DNA from: JAIBAC01 sp046331095
Lineage (GTDB): Bacteria > Actinomycetota > Acidimicrobiia > UBA2766
Length of the DNA stretch: 64,000 bases
Assembly (NCBI GenBank): GCA_046331095.1
Contig: JAXLRM010000004.1
Location: 620,001-684,000, forward strand
Direction of reading: 5' to 3'
A model generated the notes under the pieces. That model did no database searches. It was not told where the DNA came from and worked only from the letters and a program-made list of their open reading frames with translations. Positions 1 through 8,421 of the stretch are shown here, piece after piece. Position 1 is the first letter of the stretch, and each line of letters starts with the position of its first letter. Position numbers and translations under genes: made by a program.

Positions 1-2
1 TG

Positions 3-503
3 ATCGAGGCGCACGAGCTCTTCGATCTCGACTACGACCGCATCGGCGTCGTCGTGCATCCACAGTCGATCGTGCACGCGGTCCTCGAGCTCGTCGACGG
101 ATCGGCGAAGGCGCAGATGGGCCTGCCCGACATGCGCCAGCCGATCGCGTGGGCGCTTGCCTACCCCGACCGTGTCGACGATCCGGTCGGCCGCATCGAC
201 TGGACCGAGCTCGACGAGCTCACCTTCGAGGCGCCCGACCACGAGGCGTTCCCCGCCCTCGGGATCGCTTTCGCCGCCGGACGCGCCGGTGGCGACGCGC
301 CGGCCGTCCTCAACGCCGCCAACGAAGAGGCCGTCGCGGCATTCCTCGCGGGGGGCTGCGGCTTCACCGACATCCCCGCCGCGGTCGAGGAGACGCTCGC
401 GCGCCACACGGTCTCGGAACCCCACAGCGTCGAGGACGTGCTGGAAGCCGAGGCCTGGGCACGCGCGACAACGCGCGAGCGACTCGCGGCAAGGGTGGGT
501 TGA
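3..503 (+). CDS. dxr: 1-deoxy-D-xylulose 5-phosphate reductoisomerase, C-terminal part
   Basis: This is the 3' end of the second enzyme of the MEP isoprenoid pathway, which converts DOXP to MEP with NADPH in the cytosol. The reading frame is open from the left edge of the window, so the N-terminal NADPH domain and the start codon lie outside. The visible part begins IEAHELFDLDYDRI and contains the conserved block HPQSIVHAVLELVDGS and the motif PDMRQPIAWALAYP. These match the C-terminal catalytic and helical region of DXR. A TGA stop at 501 ends it, and the next gene starts 6 nt later on the same strand. In related genomes dxr is followed by rseP and ispG; here other genes intervene. The family call is secure. 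Confidence 0.95.
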   Translation: MEAHELFDLDYDRIGVVVHPQSIVHAVLELVDGSAKAQMGLPDMRQPIAWALAYPDRVDDPVGRIDWTELDELTFEAPDHEAFPALGIAFAAGRAGGDAPAVLNAANEEAVAAFLAGGCGFTDIPAAVEETLARHTVSEPHSVEDVLEAEAWARATTRERLAARVG

Positions 504-509
504 GCGGGC

Positions 510-1409
510 GTGGCCAGGCTCGAACGCCGGATCATCCGTGCCCTGAAGGTCGAGCCCGGCGGTCCCGCCGATCTGGGAGGGCGCGACACGGACTGGCATC
601 CCGGGCCCGGCGGCATGTCCAAGAGCGAGCGCAAGGAGGCCGCGCGCGGCGACCTCGGCTCCTTCGTCGAGGAGCTATCGGTCCTGCAGGAGCTGCTCTA
701 CGCGTCGAGTCGGTACGCGATCCTCGTCGTGTTCCAGGCGATGGACGCGGCCGGCAAGGACGGCACGATCAAGCACGTGCTCACCGGCGTCAACCCTCAG
801 GGCTGCGAGGTGACGTCGTTCAAGGCGCCGACCCCGAAAGAGCTCGATCACACGTTCCTGTGGCGCTGCATGCTCGCGTTGCCCGAACGCGGCCGGATCG
901 GCATCTTCAACCGCTCCTACTACGAGGAGATGCTGGTCACCCGCGTCCACCCCGAGTACCTCGCGGCCCAGCGGCTGCCTTACGGTCCGGAGCGCAAGTC
1001 GTTCTGGGACGACCGCTTCGAGGACGTGAACTCCTTCGAGCGCCACCTCGACCGCAACGGCACCAAGGTCGTCAAGTTCTTCCTCCACGTCTCCAAGTCC
1101 GAGCAACGCAAGCGTTTCCTGGCGCGCCTCGACGACCCCGACAAGCACTGGAAGTTCGACAGCGGCGACCTCGCGGAGCGCGGCCGCTGGCACGAGTACA
1201 TGGACGCCTACGAGAAGCTGATCGGCGCCACCTCGACCCCGTGGGCGCCGTGGTACGTCATTCCCGCGGACCACAAGCCGACGATGCGTGCGGTGGTGGC
1301 CGGCACCATCGTGTCCGTCCTCGACTCCCTCGACCTGTCGTGGCCGGAGGTGTCGCCCGCCGAGATGGCCGATCTCGAGGAGGCTCGCAAGGCGCTCGAA
1401 GGCGAGTGA
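510..1409 (+). CDS. ppk2: Polyphosphate kinase 2 family protein
   Basis: This 299-residue protein is a PPK2-type phosphotransferase, which moves phosphate between polyphosphate and nucleoside mono- or diphosphates in the cytosol. A P-loop (MDAAGKDG) lies at about residues 78-85, followed by VNPQG and SFKAPTP. The Walker B-like segment IGIFNRSYYEE is at about 130-140 and is followed by TRVHPEYL. The motif spacing looks most like class III PPK2 enzymes that can use both AMP and ADP, but subclass and direction cannot be settled from sequence alone. The GTG start at 510 lies 6 nt after the dxr stop, so co-transcription with dxr is likely. A PPK2 gene between dxr and rseP is not the usual arrangement. 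Confidence 0.92.
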   Translation: MARLERRIIRALKVEPGGPADLGGRDTDWHPGPGGMSKSERKEAARGDLGSFVEELSVLQELLYASSRYAILVVFQAMDAAGKDGTIKHVLTGVNPQGCEVTSFKAPTPKELDHTFLWRCMLALPERGRIGIFNRSYYEEMLVTRVHPEYLAAQRLPYGPERKSFWDDRFEDVNSFERHLDRNGTKVVKFFLHVSKSEQRKRFLARLDDPDKHWKFDSGDLAERGRWHEYMDAYEKLIGATSTPWAPWYVIPADHKPTMRAVVAGTIVSVLDSLDLSWPEVSPAEMADLEEARKALEGE

Positions 1410-1456
1410 CCTCGCACGGTTGCCGTCGTCCCGGCGCCGCGAGGGATCGCGTGGCC

Positions 1457-2362
1457 TCAGGCGCCGTCGCCGCCCTCGCTCCCACCGTGTCGGCCGGGCT
1501 CGAGGGCCCGCTCGCCGTTGACGGCGCTGCCCTCGATCAGTTGTGGGACCGTCGGCTCCACGGCTGGGGCGGCGGGTAGGCAGACCTCGCAGAAGTTCTC
1601 CCCGAACGGCGTCAGGTGGATGCTGCGCCGCACGATCTTGGGCGACCGGCCCGCCTTCTTGAGCACGTCGAGGACGTCGGGCTGGACCTCGACCACCTGG
1701 TAGCGGGTCGGGTCGGCCACCTCCTCGTGGGAGAACCAGACGAGGCCGAGGCGGTACAGGTTGTTCAGGTGCGCCCGGGTGCGCTCGGGATGGCGTACCC
1801 CGGCCTGGAGGCCGATCATCGAGAGCCCGCCCGAGACCAGTTCGGAACCGACGCCGAGGGGCCTGTTGGTGCGCACGTCGATCGCGGGTTGGGCCCCTTC
1901 GCCTGCGAACAGGCGCAGGATGCGCGCCTCGTCGGGCGAGAGCTCGTCGAGGATCCGCGCGTACGCCGGGTGGGCGTCGTCCTCGTACCAGACGTCGGCG
2001 GCGTCGTAGAGCAGGTCGGCGCCGCGGGCGCGCAACTCGCGTGCGGTGATCATGCGCCGGTGGCGTGCCACCGCCCGCTCGGGCGGGGTCGACGTGTGCT
2101 GTTCGGCTTCCGAGCGCAGCCCGAGGAGCTCGAGCGCCGCCGAGCGCAGGCCGGCACCTGCGGTAGCGGCGATGTGCGCCGGCGATTCGCCGGCGCCGAT
2201 GTCGCGAACCACCTGGCGCGTGGCGGCCACCGACGTCTCCACGGCCCAGCGCGTCGCACGCCACCACGACGACACGGCCACGCGTGCCAGGCCCGGGGCC
2301 GCGCCGACGAGCTCGGACACCGTCGACTCGGTCCGGGGCTCGGGAAGCTGGGGTTCGGTCAT
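1457..2362 (-). CDS. Abi-alpha (DUF4393)-like protein
   Basis: This 301-residue, probably soluble protein resembles the Abi-alpha/DUF4393 family. Visible signals are a long helical N-terminal half, the central segment ILDELSPDEARILRLF at about 140-160, and a terminal LTPFGENFCEVCLP. The family often ends in a similar T-x-FG-x-F...C element. Family members have been linked to abortive infection by similarity, but the biochemical role is unknown. The ATG start at 2362 overlaps the stop of the DUF445 gene (ATGA), so the two are translationally coupled. It converges on ppk2 with 47 nt between the stops. The family assignment is from pattern memory and is moderately sure; a defence role is not shown. 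Confidence 0.6.
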   Translation of the reverse strand: MTEPQLPEPRTESTVSELVGAAPGLARVAVSSWWRATRWAVETSVAATRQVVRDIGAGESPAHIAATAGAGLRSAALELLGLRSEAEQHTSTPPERAVARHRRMITARELRARGADLLYDAADVWYEDDAHPAYARILDELSPDEARILRLFAGEGAQPAIDVRTNRPLGVGSELVSGGLSMIGLQAGVRHPERTRAHLNNLYRLGLVWFSHEEVADPTRYQVVEVQPDVLDVLKKAGRSPKIVRRSIHLTPFGENFCEVCLPAAPAVEPTVPQLIEGSAVNGERALEPGRHGGSEGGDGA

Positions 2363-3663
2363 CCCACTCCGAAGATCGCGAGGTGCAACAGGCCGGCGCC
2401 GAAGCCGAGCACGGCGCCGTGGACGAACAGGAGCCACTCGTCGGACTTGATCGCCGAGCGCAACAGCTCCGAGAACTCCTCGGGCGAGAGCTTCCGCATC
2501 TGGGTAGCCACGAAGGACCTTATCTTGGCGGCCTGTTCCCTGTTGAAGTCCGCGTCGAAGAGCACCGACGTGAACGACGCCGTCTCCGACGCCAGGGAGT
2601 TGCGGATGCGGTCGTACTCGCGGGTGCCGATCGCCACGCGCACCGTGGACTGCGCCCGCCCGAGTGCGCGGTCGACCGCCGGGCGCAGGACCTGCTCGAG
2701 CATCTGGTGGGTGCGATCCGAGCGCGGACCGTAGAGGAGCTCGTCACCGACGTTCTCGATCGTGATGACCCGGTCGGCGATGATCTCGGCGAACACGTCG
2801 CTGGCCTCGGGTTGGCGCCGCAGGAACAGGCCCTGGACCTTGAACCGGCCGATCGTGCGCGGGTTGACGGGCTCGAAGATCATCGTGACACCGAGGTAGT
2901 TCACCACGTAACCGATGATCACCCCGCCCACGGGCAGCACCCACCAGTACGGGAAGGCGCGCACGGCGGCGACGAGGACGAACCCCATCGGCACCCCGAA
3001 GTAGAAGCCGAAGTTCTGCATGAACCGCAGCTCCTTGCGCCCGATGTCGCGGAAGACCGAGTTCATGAGGTCGGGGTGCTTGCGGAAGTAGCGGATCACC
3101 ATGAGCTTCGCGTCGATCAACTGCTCGATGTGGTTGCCGATCTCGTCGGTCACGCGCCGGACGATCGACGGGAGCTGTTGGTCCACGCGCACGAACACGG
3201 CCTCCTTGAGCGCCGGAGGCAGGTCGCGCCAGAGCTGGGGATGCTCGCGCTCCATGATCGTCTCGACGACGTCGCGGATCTCGCTGCGGGCCGTTGCGAG
3301 GAGGCGCTCGGCGATCTTGTCAGGCTCGAGCTCCCTGTAGAAGTCCGAGATGCTGCCCACCTTGGACAAGGCCTTGTCGGTCGCGATGCTCGCCATCTTG
3401 TCGACCCGGGAGGGCACGATGCCCTGCCAGCCGAGGCGCCCGTCCTTGGAGAAGACCGGGATGACCTGGAGGCGCCGCGGCAGGAACGGGTAGAGGATCT
3501 CGAGGCCGGGGACCTTCATGCCGTAGTAGCGGACCGGCTGGAACAGCATCACGACGCCGGACCAGTTCGTCACGTAGCCGATCACGCCGGTGAACAGCGG
3601 GATCGAGATCAACTCGAAGAGGAGGCGGTTTCCCTCGTCGACGTGGACCAACTGTGCGAGCAT
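2359..3663 (-). CDS. DUF445 family membrane protein
   Basis: This 434-residue protein belongs to the DUF445 family of membrane proteins of unknown function. The family signature GY-x-T/V-N-x-x-x-V-x-M-(L/I)-F-x-P occurs twice. It is in the N-terminal membrane segment (GYVTNWSGVVMLFQP) and in the middle (GYVVNYLGVTMIFEP). This shows the internal duplication typical of the family. Two or three hydrophobic stretches lie near the N terminus, around residues 220-260 and at the very C terminus, separated by long charged helices. The ATG at 3663 is chosen because a purine-rich run (GGGGGGAG) precedes it; the frame stays open upstream without sense. The stop overlaps the start of the Abi-alpha-like gene, so the pair is a two-gene operon divergent from rseP. 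Confidence 0.85.
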   Translation of the reverse strand: MLAQLVHVDEGNRLLFELISIPLFTGVIGYVTNWSGVVMLFQPVRYYGMKVPGLEILYPFLPRRLQVIPVFSKDGRLGWQGIVPSRVDKMASIATDKALSKVGSISDFYRELEPDKIAERLLATARSEIRDVVETIMEREHPQLWRDLPPALKEAVFVRVDQQLPSIVRRVTDEIGNHIEQLIDAKLMVIRYFRKHPDLMNSVFRDIGRKELRFMQNFGFYFGVPMGFVLVAAVRAFPYWWVLPVGGVIIGYVVNYLGVTMIFEPVNPRTIGRFKVQGLFLRRQPEASDVFAEIIADRVITIENVGDELLYGPRSDRTHQMLEQVLRPAVDRALGRAQSTVRVAIGTREYDRIRNSLASETASFTSVLFDADFNREQAAKIRSFVATQMRKLSPEEFSELLRSAIKSDEWLLFVHGAVLGFGAGLLHLAIFGVG

Positions 3664-3812
3664 GCTCCCCCCCACGGGGCGCCGTTGCGGACGCCGTGCC
3701 CTGGCGTGGGGCAGGATCGTACCTGTCGGGGCCGTGCGGCCCCGACGGAGGGCGGGCAGGCTCGGGCGGTTTCCGCCGAAGACGGCCTGTGGCCGCGCGA
3801 AGATGGTGCACC

Positions 3813-5183
3813 GTGACCGACGCCGAACACCCGACGCACGCGCCCCCACCGCAGCGGCCCCATCCCGATTCGCATGCCCGAGAGCGGTCCCCGGGTGACA
3901 GGTCGCGCATGGACTTCGTCTTCAGCGGCGAGGATCCCAGCGGTCGTGCAGAACGCGACCCCGCCGCCGACCGGCGCAAGGGCCTGATCTGGCTCGCGGC
4001 GATCCTGGGCGCCGTCGCCGTGGGCCAGCTCGTCTGGCCCGGGGTACTCGTGGCTTTCGTCGTGATCATGGTGATCCTGATCCCGATGGTGATCTTCCAC
4101 GAGTGGGGCCACTACATCTGCGCACGACGCTTCGGCGTCGCGGTGCCGGAGTTCTTCGTCGGGTTCGGGCCGCGCCTGTGGTCGTTCCGCCGCGGCGACA
4201 CCGAGTACGGGATCAAGGCGCTCTTCCCCGCGGGCGGCTACGTGCGGATCAGCGGGATGAGCCAGTACGAGCCCGTGCGTCCCGAGGACGTCGGACACAC
4301 GTTCCGCGACGTCAGCCGCGGCCGGCGTGCCGTGGTCCTCGCCGCCGGTTCGATGACGCACTTCTTCAGCGCACTCGTGCTCCTGTTCGTCCTGTTGGCG
4401 TTCGTCGGCATCCCCGCCGCCGAGCAGCCGCCGATCGCGCCCGTGGTCGGTTCGGTCTCCGACAACAGCGCCGCGGTGGCCGCCGGGTTGCAGGCAGGCG
4501 ACGAGGTCACGTCGATCGACGGCAACGAGATGGCCGACTGGAACGCCGTGTACGACTACCTCCAGGGCCATCCCGGCAAGGCGGTCACGATCACGTTCAC
4601 CCGCGACGGGGAGGTGCGGGAGACGACCGCGACGCTCGGCTCGCGGGAGGTCGAGGGCCGCACGGTTGGCTTCCTCGGCATCGGCGTCGACAGGCCCGAG
4701 GTGGTCTACGAGACGATGCCGGTCTGGAAGGCGATCCCGGAGTCGTTCGTGTACTTCGGGCGTGTCGTCAAGGTGAACGGCGAGGCGGTCGCCAAGACGT
4801 TCTCGGCGTCGAACCTGTCCTGTATCGGCCAGCAGATCGCGACGGGGGGCTGCGAGACCGACATGCGGCCGTCGTCGGTGGTCGGCGTCGCCAACGCCGC
4901 CAAGCAGTCGTTCCTCGAGAGCCCGCGTGACCTGCTCCTGATCATCATCACGCTGAACATCTTCGTGGGGTTGTTCAACCTGTTGCCGCTGCTGCCTCTC
5001 GACGGCGGCCACCTCGCGGTCCTCGGCGTCGAGGCGGTGGCGTCCAAGGTCCGCCGCCGGCCCGTCGAGATCGACCAGCGCCACCTGATCCCCCTCACGA
5101 TCGGGGTGATGGGCCTGCTCATGGTGCTCTTCGTCAGCAGCCTCTACCTCGACATCCTCAACCCCGTGAAGCTCTATCCGTGA
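3813..5183 (+). CDS. rseP: Site-2 intramembrane metalloprotease (RseP/Rip1-like)
   Basis: This M50-family zinc protease cleaves transmembrane substrates, typically anti-sigma factors, within the membrane. The HEWGH zinc motif is at about residues 96-100 inside a hydrophobic segment. A single PDZ domain follows at roughly 215-290 (VGSVSDNSAAVAAGLQAGDE). The second membrane motif, NLLPLLPLDGGH near 388-399, supplies the zinc-binding Asp. The GTG at 3813 is the first plausible start and gives a Pro/His-rich cytoplasmic extension of about 50 residues. An ATG at 3909 would give a more usual length, so the start is uncertain. The gene precedes ispG as in many bacteria, but a possible terminator and a separate ispG promoter lie between them. 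Confidence 0.93.
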   Translation: MTDAEHPTHAPPPQRPHPDSHARERSPGDRSRMDFVFSGEDPSGRAERDPAADRRKGLIWLAAILGAVAVGQLVWPGVLVAFVVIMVILIPMVIFHEWGHYICARRFGVAVPEFFVGFGPRLWSFRRGDTEYGIKALFPAGGYVRISGMSQYEPVRPEDVGHTFRDVSRGRRAVVLAAGSMTHFFSALVLLFVLLAFVGIPAAEQPPIAPVVGSVSDNSAAVAAGLQAGDEVTSIDGNEMADWNAVYDYLQGHPGKAVTITFTRDGEVRETTATLGSREVEGRTVGFLGIGVDRPEVVYETMPVWKAIPESFVYFGRVVKVNGEAVAKTFSASNLSCIGQQIATGGCETDMRPSSVVGVANAAKQSFLESPRDLLLIIITLNIFVGLFNLLPLLPLDGGHLAVLGVEAVASKVRRRPVEIDQRHLIPLTIGVMGLLMVLFVSSLYLDILNPVKLYP

Positions 5184-5214
5184 GGGTTTCCCGCTGCGCT
5201 CCAAACCCCCACGG
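5178..5214 (+). terminator. Hairpin after rseP
   Basis: The segment CCGTGAGGGTTT (5178-5189) can pair with AAACCCCCACGG (5203-5214) at 11 of 12 positions around a 13-nt loop. It overlaps the rseP stop codon and lies just before the ispG promoter. No T-run follows, so it may only pause polymerase or protect a 3' end. Confidence 0.45.
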
Positions 5215-5265
5215 ATGGCTTGTGGCCTCGCCGTCCCTGGGCGGTACCCAGGGGGTGCGCATCGG

Positions 5266-5277
5266 TACGCTGGGCTC
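5266..5277 (+). promoter_or_regulatory. ispG -10 box (leaderless arrangement)
   Basis: A TACGCT hexamer at 5266-5271 is followed by only 6 nt and then ATG at 5278. No ribosome-binding site is visible. This spacing would place the transcription start on or next to the ATG. Confidence 0.5.
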
Positions 5278-6504
5278 ATGATGCAAGCGAACGAAGACCT
5301 GCTTGTGCCTCGGCGGGAGTCGCGGCAGATAAGCCTCGGCGGCGTCCCCATCGGCGGGGGAGCGCCGGTCACGGTCCAGTCGATGACGACGACCAAGACC
5401 GCCGACGTCGACGCCACCTTGGCCCAGGTGTACGCGCTCGCCGGCGCCGGTGCCGACATCGTCCGCATCACCTGCAACGACGAGGACGCCGCCGCCGCGT
5501 TGGCCCACATCGTCCCGCGGTCGCCGGTGCCGATCGTCGCCGACATCCACTTCCAGTACCGGCTCGCGCTGGCGGCGCTCGAGGCCGGCGTGCCGGGGCT
5601 GCGCCTCAACCCCGGCAACATCCGCAAGCCCGAGCACGTCAAGGCGGTCGCCGCCGAAGCGCGCGACCGTGGGGTGCCGATCCGCATCGGCGTCAACGCC
5701 GGCAGCCTCGACAAGGACCTCCTCGACAAGTACGGCGACGCCACGCCCGCGGCCCTCGTCGAGTCCGCCGAGACCGAGATCGGTTACCTCAACGACGCCG
5801 GCTTCGACGACATCAAGATCTCGGTCAAGGCTTCCAACGTGCCCCTCATGGTCGCCGCGTACCGGATGCTCGCCCAGCGTTGCGAGTACCCGCTCCACCT
5901 AGGTGTCACCGAGGCCGGTCCGCCGCCCGCCGGCCTCGTCAAGTCGACCGCCGGCATCGGAACCCTGTTGCTCGAGGGTATCGGCGACACGATCCGCTAC
6001 AGCCTCACAGCCGACCCCGTCGAGGAGGCCCGCGCCGGGCGGACCCTGCTCGAGGCGCTCGGGCTGCGCGAGCGCAAGGGGCTCGACCTGATCGCGTGCC
6101 CGTCGTGCGGGCGCGCCGAGGTCGACGTGATCGCGGCCGCACGGGCAGCCCAAGAGGCCCTCGACGGGCGTGGCATCCCGCTCCAGGTCGCCGTCATGGG
6201 CTGTGTGGTCAACGGGCCCGGGGAGGCCCGCAACGCCGACATCGGCATCGCATCGGGCAACGGGCGCGGCCACCTGTTCATCAAGGGTCGCGTCGTCCGT
6301 GTCGTGCCCGAGGCCGACATGGTTTCCGCGCTCGTCGAGGAGGCGGAGCGCCTCGTCGAGGAGGGGGTGGACGCCCGCCTCGCCGCCGCCGACAGCCATG
6401 CCGCCGAAGATGCCGCACACCTCCGCGACGACCGCCTCGCCCACGACACCGACCCCAACGCCTCCTCGGCGCGCGAGGCGGCTGCCCGAGCCGCCGCCAA
6501 GTAG
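5278..6504 (+). CDS. ispG: 4-hydroxy-3-methylbut-2-enyl-diphosphate synthase
   Basis: IspG (GcpE) makes HMBPP from MEcPP in the MEP isoprenoid pathway using a [4Fe-4S] cluster and electrons from ferredoxin or flavodoxin. The 408-residue product has the TIM-barrel half (PVTVQSMTTTKT, ADIHFQYRLAL, GLRLNPGNI) and a C-terminal cluster half. The cluster ligands are Cys274 and Cys277 (ACPSCGR) and Cys309 (MGCVVNGPGEA), with a nearby Glu at about 316. There are two adjacent ATG codons (5278 and 5281). The C terminus has an Ala/Asp/His-rich extension of about 45 residues beyond the usual end. It belongs functionally with dxr at the left edge. Confidence 0.97.
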   Translation: MMQANEDLLVPRRESRQISLGGVPIGGGAPVTVQSMTTTKTADVDATLAQVYALAGAGADIVRITCNDEDAAAALAHIVPRSPVPIVADIHFQYRLALAALEAGVPGLRLNPGNIRKPEHVKAVAAEARDRGVPIRIGVNAGSLDKDLLDKYGDATPAALVESAETEIGYLNDAGFDDIKISVKASNVPLMVAAYRMLAQRCEYPLHLGVTEAGPPPAGLVKSTAGIGTLLLEGIGDTIRYSLTADPVEEARAGRTLLEALGLRERKGLDLIACPSCGRAEVDVIAAARAAQEALDGRGIPLQVAVMGCVVNGPGEARNADIGIASGNGRGHLFIKGRVVRVVPEADMVSALVEEAERLVEEGVDARLAAADSHAAEDAAHLRDDRLAHDTDPNASSAREAAARAAAK

Positions 6505-6670
6505 CGCGCCGGCGCCGGGAACGAGGACCCGGGAGTCGACCGAGACGCCCTACACGCTCCCACGTGGGGGTCCTGGAACAGCCGCGGGCGTTCGCGACCC
6601 CGTGCTACGCTCACCCCTGGCCGTTACGGAGAGCCACTCCGCACCGGCCCGACAGCGTCCGCAGCACGGG

Positions 6671-6701
6671 AGAACGTGGGCCGCGAGGTCCGCGTTTTTT
6701 T
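6671..6701 (+). terminator. Intrinsic terminator or attenuator in the rimP-nusA leader
   Basis: ACGTGGGCC (6674-6682) pairs with GGTCCGCGT (6687-6695) around a GCGA tetraloop. Seven T residues follow at 6695-6701, and preceding A and G bases extend the stem into the T-run. This is a textbook Rho-independent terminator, yet it lies 36 nt before the rimP start and downstream of a TACGCT box at about 6605. It could end ispG transcription or attenuate the nusA operon. Confidence 0.75.
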
Positions 6702-6736
6702 CTGCGCTCCGGATCCGTGCAGACCAGGAGGTGCGT

Positions 6737-7228
6737 GTGAACGTCGCCGACCGGGCGCGTGAGGCCGTCGCACGCGCCATGGAGGGCGGCGAGATCGAAC
6801 TCGTCGACGTGACCGTGTCGGGCCAGGGCAACACCAAGATCGTGACGATCACTGTGGACAAGCCCGGCGGCGTGACGGTCGAGGACTGCGCCACGGCCTC
6901 GAACCGCATCGGAGCGGCCTTCGAGAGCGAGGACCCGATCCCGGGCCGCTACCGCCTCGACGTGCAGTCGCCCGGCCTCGAACGCCCGCTGCACACCGAG
7001 GCCGACTTCGAACGAGCGGTGGGCAGGACCGTCAGCATCAAGCGCCGCGGTCACCAGCCGCTCGTCGGCACCCTCACGGCGGTGAGCGACGGGGGCATCC
7101 TGGTTGCGGACGGCGACGACGGCGACGTCGGCGTCGCCTTCGACGAGGTCGTCAGGGCACGCACGGTCCTGGATTGGGGCGGGGGCGCCAGAACAGACAG
7201 ATCAAAGAAGCGAGGCAAGCCGCGGTGA
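6737..7228 (+). CDS. rimP: Ribosome maturation factor RimP
   Basis: RimP is needed for maturation of the 30S subunit. The 163-residue product begins MNVADRAREAV and shows the RimP order of an N-terminal alpha/beta domain (ELVDVTVSGQGNTKIVTITVDKP) and the motif YRLDVQSPGLERPL, the most conserved family block. A C-terminal SH3-like barrel follows. The GTG at 6737 is favoured because AGGAGG sits at 6726-6731 with correct spacing; the GTG at 6731 would overlap it. The stop overlaps the nusA start (GTGA), the classic rimP-nusA-infB arrangement. A terminator-like hairpin in the leader suggests regulation by premature termination. Confidence 0.95.
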   Translation: MNVADRAREAVARAMEGGEIELVDVTVSGQGNTKIVTITVDKPGGVTVEDCATASNRIGAAFESEDPIPGRYRLDVQSPGLERPLHTEADFERAVGRTVSIKRRGHQPLVGTLTAVSDGGILVADGDDGDVGVAFDEVVRARTVLDWGGGARTDRSKKRGKPR

Positions 7229-8418
7229 ACTCCGAGATAGTCGAAGGTCTCCAACTGATGGCCCGCGACAAGGGCATCGACTACGAAACCCTGGTCGAGG
7301 CCCTCGAAGCCGCGCTCCTTTCGGCCTACAAGCGTCTGCCGAGCTCCGAGGAGTTCGCCCGCGTCACCTTCGAGGACGGCACGATCCAGGTCTTCGCGCA
7401 GGAGATCGACGAGGACGGCAACCTCCTGCGCGAGTGGGACGACACCCCCAGCGACTTCGGCAGGATCGCGGCGCAGACCGCGAAGCAGGTACTAACCCAG
7501 AAGATCCAGGCGGTCGAGCGCGACCAGAAGTACGAGGAGTACCAGGGCCGCGAGGGCGACATCGTCACCGGGATCGTCCAACAAAAGGACCAGCGCTACA
7601 CGCTGCTCGACCTCGGCAAGGTCGAAGCGCTGATGCCTCAGGCCGAGCAGGTCAACTACGAGCGCTACGACCAGGGCGCCCGCCTCAAGGCGTTCATCGT
7701 CGAGGTGCGCAAGACCGCCAAGGGCCCCCAGATAGTCGTGAGCCGAACCCACCCCGGCCTCGTCATGCGCCTCTTCGAGCTCGAGGTCCCCGAGATCGCC
7801 GACGGCATCGTCGAGGTCAAGGCGATCGCACGCGAGCCCGGTGCGCGCACCAAGATCGCCGTCTCGTCGACCGACACCAACGTCGACCCCGTCGGCGCGT
7901 GCGTCGGCGCCCGCGGCAGCCGTGTCCGCATGATCGTCAACGAGTTGCGGGGCGAGAAGGTCGACATCGTGCCCTACTCCGAGGACCTGCGCGACTTCGT
8001 CGCCAAGGCGCTCTCGCCGGCCGAGGTGAAACAGGTCCGCACCGACGAGGAGACCAAGACCGCCACCGTCGTCGTCCCCGAGCGCCAGCTCTCCCTCGCG
8101 ATCGGCAAGGAGGGCCAGAACGCCAAGCTCGCCGCGCGCCTCACGGGTTGGCGCGTCGAGATCGAGTCCGACCAGCCTCGCCCTGCCCCGGCGCCCGCGC
8201 CCGCGCCCGCCGAGGCCGCCGAGCCTGCCGATGCAGCCGAGAGCACACCGGAGAGCACACCGGAGAGCACACCGGAGAGCACACCGGAGAGTGCAACCGG
8301 CGACGCCGCCGCAAGCGCACCCGCGAGCGGCTCCGGTGACGAGACCGAGTCTGCGACGGCGGAAGCCTCCGAGGCGGCCCCGGCCCCCGACTCCGCGACC
8401 GAAGGCGACGCGGGGTAG
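7225..8418 (+). CDS. nusA: Transcription termination/antitermination factor NusA
   Basis: NusA binds RNA polymerase and nascent RNA and modulates pausing, termination and antitermination. The 397-residue protein has the N-terminal polymerase-binding domain and an S1 domain at about 108-176 (GDIVTGIVQQKDQRYTLLDL). Two KH domains follow, including DPVGACVGARGSRVRMIV and LSLAIGKEGQNAKLAARLTGW. The C-terminal tail after about residue 346 is low-complexity (Ala, Pro, Glu, Ser), with four perfect STPE repeats. There are no C-terminal acidic repeats of the enterobacterial kind, as usual for this phylum. The GTG start at 7225 overlaps the rimP stop by 4 nt. Confidence 0.97.
   Translation: MNSEIVEGLQLMARDKGIDYETLVEALEAALLSAYKRLPSSEEFARVTFEDGTIQVFAQEIDEDGNLLREWDDTPSDFGRIAAQTAKQVLTQKIQAVERDQKYEEYQGREGDIVTGIVQQKDQRYTLLDLGKVEALMPQAEQVNYERYDQGARLKAFIVEVRKTAKGPQIVVSRTHPGLVMRLFELEVPEIADGIVEVKAIAREPGARTKIAVSSTDTNVDPVGACVGARGSRVRMIVNELRGEKVDIVPYSEDLRDFVAKALSPAEVKQVRTDEETKTATVVVPERQLSLAIGKEGQNAKLAARLTGWRVEIESDQPRPAPAPAPAPAEAAEPADAAESTPESTPESTPESTPESATGDAAASAPASGSGDETESATAEASEAAPAPDSATEGDAG
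8239..8286 (+). repeat. 12-bp tandem repeat in the nusA tail
   Basis: Four identical copies of GAGAGCACACCG, followed by one decayed copy, encode (E)STP repeats in the disordered C-terminal tail of NusA. Copy number may vary between strains. Confidence 0.9.
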
Positions 8419-8421
8419 CCT

